A stretch of DNA of 64,000 bases, from contig NZ_LT699727.1 of the NCBI RefSeq assembly GCF_900155395.1, positions 186,001 through 250,000 on the forward strand. The letters run 5' to 3'. Both the position numbers and the translations under genes were made by a program. The notes beneath the pieces are model-generated. The model was not told the origin of the DNA. It was given only the letters and a program-made list of their open reading frames with translations, and searched no databases. Below, in pieces: positions 62,739 through 64,000 of this stretch (position 1 is its first letter; the number at the start of each line of letters is the position of its first letter). This DNA is from Merdibacter massiliensis (GTDB taxonomy: Bacteria > Bacillota_I > Bacilli_A > Erysipelotrichales > Erysipelotrichaceae).

Positions 62739-63589
62739 TACCTATCCCTGCCTTTTTGTCTTTCTAAATACCTTTGATAATAAGCACAAGCTTTAATGAT
62801 GAAGTCTTCAAGTTCTTTATGAGAACTGGCTTTAGGACGATATGCTTTGATCTTATCAACAGGTAGCTTTAAAACTTCTTTTTGATTGCCTTTTGCTTCG
62901 CTTAATATTTCATAGATCTTATCTCTATCAAGTAAGCCGTCTTTAGAATAAGTTTTCAATCTTTGAGCTTGTGATAATGAAGGTGATGAATCTTCATAAT
63001 AGATCTCTTCATAGACTATGAATTGTTCGTCCTCTTTTAGATAAGATAATTCGACCGCCGGTGTGATAGCGATCCTTTTATCATCGACCATTTTTAATAA
63101 TTCAGGAATAAGATAAGTTAAGCGGATATAGCGGTGTAGGGTTTCTTTACCTATGCCAAGTTGATTGGCTACAAAGGAATCATTTCTTTGTGTCCCAAGT
63201 TGGGACAAAGTTAATTCATCTTTATTTTGTTTTCTAAAAGCTTTCAGTTTCATCTTGTAGGCATAAGCCTTTTCGCTTGGTAAGATGTTCTCTCTTTTTA
63301 GGTTTGAATCAACCATCATAATGATCGCCTCTTCATCGCTTAAGTTTTTAACAATCACCGGCACTTCATTTATTCCTAATCCTTTTAAGGCATCAAGCCT
63401 TCTGTGTCCTGAGATAACTTCATATTTACCACCCGAAAGAACAGGTCTTACAATCAGCGGTTCAATAATCTGATTGGATTTGATACTAGTCATAAGTTCT
63501 TCTTTTTCTTCGCCATCTCTTAACTTAAAGGGATGATCTTTAAAGGGAATTAGATCCTTGATATTGACGCTTTGGATTATTTCACTCAT
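62738..63589 (-). CDS. ParB/Spo0J-like partition protein
   Basis: 283 residues. ParB N-terminal domain with KYEVISGHRRLDALKGLG (the GHRR CTPase/DNA motif) and a central helix-turn-helix (NDSFVANQLGIGKETLHRYIR). The C-terminal 90 residues are charged and diverge from chromosomal ParB. No parA is visible in the window. In elements of this kind such proteins aid partition or regulate transfer genes. The ribosome binding site is weak (GGTAAAT). Confidence 0.87.
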   Translation of the reverse strand: MSEIIQSVNIKDLIPFKDHPFKLRDGEEKEELMTSIKSNQIIEPLIVRPVLSGGKYEVISGHRRLDALKGLGINEVPVIVKNLSDEEAIIMMVDSNLKRENILPSEKAYAYKMKLKAFRKQNKDELTLSQLGTQRNDSFVANQLGIGKETLHRYIRLTYLIPELLKMVDDKRIAITPAVELSYLKEDEQFIVYEEIYYEDSSPSLSQAQRLKTYSKDGLLDRDKIYEILSEAKGNQKEVLKLPVDKIKAYRPKASSHKELEDFIIKACAYYQRYLERQKGRDR

Positions 63590-63703
63590 ATTTACCTATA
63601 TCTATAATTATTACTTAATACACATTTTTTCGACTGGTAAAGTGCAGTATTACTCTATCGTTATTAGTAGGTTCTAAATGCACGATATTTAAAGATCTGA
63701 AAC

Positions 63704-64000
63704 TTAGACTTCTAATCTTTTGATATAGATGATACTGGGTTTACCTTGGCCTTGTCTTTTACGCTTGATAAGATGAGCCTTTTCTAGTTCTTTAAATAAT
63801 CTGATTGCCTTATCATGACCAATATTCAATCTTTGCATGACTTCTTTAATGGTGAAGTAGATATATAAGCGATAACCATGATCATACCAGCCGTTCTTAT
63901 TAGACAGGCTAAGACGATCATATAAAAGCGTATAAAGCAGTTTTGACTCATTTGATATATCTTTATACCTTTCATTAAATAAAGCTTTAGGGAACTTATA
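63704..64000 (-). CDS. replication initiator RepA_N, partial
   Basis: Cut by the window edge; the C-terminal 98 residues are seen. YKFPKALFNERYKDISNES, LLYDRLSLSNKNGWYD and RKRQGQGKPSIIYIKRLEV match the RepA_N domain of Gram-positive plasmids and integrative elements, including its winged-helix part. The protein stops right after this domain, so either it is a short form or the usual C-terminal part is missing. The gap to the ParB-like gene (63590-63703) holds no gene. Confidence 0.85.
   Translation of the reverse strand, partial: YKFPKALFNERYKDISNESKLLYTLLYDRLSLSNKNGWYDHGYRLYIYFTIKEVMQRLNIGHDKAIRLFKELEKAHLIKRKRQGQGKPSIIYIKRLEV

Larger units (their letters stand above)
60974..64000 (-). mobile_element. 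end of an integrated plasmid/ICE-like element
   Basis: Four genes in one direction: RepA_N initiator, ParB-like protein, a 58-residue protein and a large serine recombinase. Codon use is more AT-rich than in the chromosomal genes. The module (replication initiator, partition, integrase) is typical of integrative elements of Firmicutes. The element continues past 64000; its attachment site is probably just left of the recombinase but I cannot place it. Confidence 0.7.

Noticed and set aside
62738-63589. ParB-like protein as a DndB/phosphorothioation or nuclease-type ParB
   Set aside because: It keeps the GHRR motif and central helix-turn-helix of partition ParB and lies with RepA and an integrase; no modification genes are near.

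Overview
The window is a piece of a low-to-moderate GC Firmicutes chromosome. Strong Shine-Dalgarno sites, sigma-A promoters, the pcrA-ligA-camS-gatCAB block, the tsaE-tsaB-rimI-tsaD operon, LytR-CpsA-Psr proteins and many Rho-independent terminators all fit Firmicutes. The mix of gene families looks most like a gut Erysipelotrichia ([Clostridium] innocuum type). That placement is inference; there is no rRNA gene to confirm it.

Layout. 0-5.3 kb: edge of an unknown gene, purF (minus), then a glnA / ANTAR regulator / pyrG run (plus). 5.3-7.1 kb: complete IS1182-type element placed exactly at the pyrG stop codon. 7.1-13.2 kb: cell-wall amidase, glycerate kinase, a CdaR-type regulator and a flavodiiron protein; an IS110-family element with a frameshifted transposase separates the divergent glycerate kinase and cdaR genes. 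13.3-20.2 kb: a YczE-like membrane gene broken by two homopolymer indels, a saccharopine-dehydrogenase-like gene behind a tandem glycine riboswitch with terminator, and a marR plus heterodimeric ABC exporter operon with a visible operator. 20.3-27.5 kb: small ORF, thioesterase, dGTPase, a large membrane-anchored DUF3298-like protein, rlmD and a membrane protein. 27.6-36 kb: gatCAB, camS, ligA, pcrA. 36-40 kb: two paralogous LCP proteins carrying an extra solute-binding-like domain. 40-44 kb: an orphan protein, a lipoprotein, and a dehydrogenase/nitroreductase/acetyltransferase operon. 44.1-46.0 kb: complete group IIC intron, inserted just behind the terminator of a P-type ATPase gene. 48.6-51.2 kb: the t6A operon. 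51.3-55.3 kb: merR and an ABC exporter pair, now separated by a second, intact IS110 element. 55.4-58.4 kb: LysR regulator and an Old-Yellow-Enzyme/enoate-reductase-type flavoprotein. 58.5-58.7 kb: tRNA-Ile(GAU) and tRNA-Ala(UGC). 59.1-64 kb: a glyoxalase-like gene, an IS3-type element with a textbook -1 frameshift signal, then the end of an integrated replicon-like element (serine recombinase, 58-aa protein, ParB-like protein, RepA_N initiator) that runs off the window.

How it works together. Most of the window is housekeeping (purine and CTP synthesis, glutamine synthesis, DNA repair and ligation, Gln-tRNA amidation, t6A, cell-wall polymer attachment). Five different kinds of mobile DNA have entered it, mostly in intergenic regions next to terminators. 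The most unusual signals are RNA-level ones: a roughly 185-nt leader in the second IS110 element with its own promoter and a terminator that ends two bases before the transposase start (a candidate bridge RNA), a glycine riboswitch in front of an unexpected gene, a possible ANTAR-type hairpin in the glnA leader, and a row of four hairpins at the end of the integrated element. I saw no CRISPR array and no recognisable defence island.
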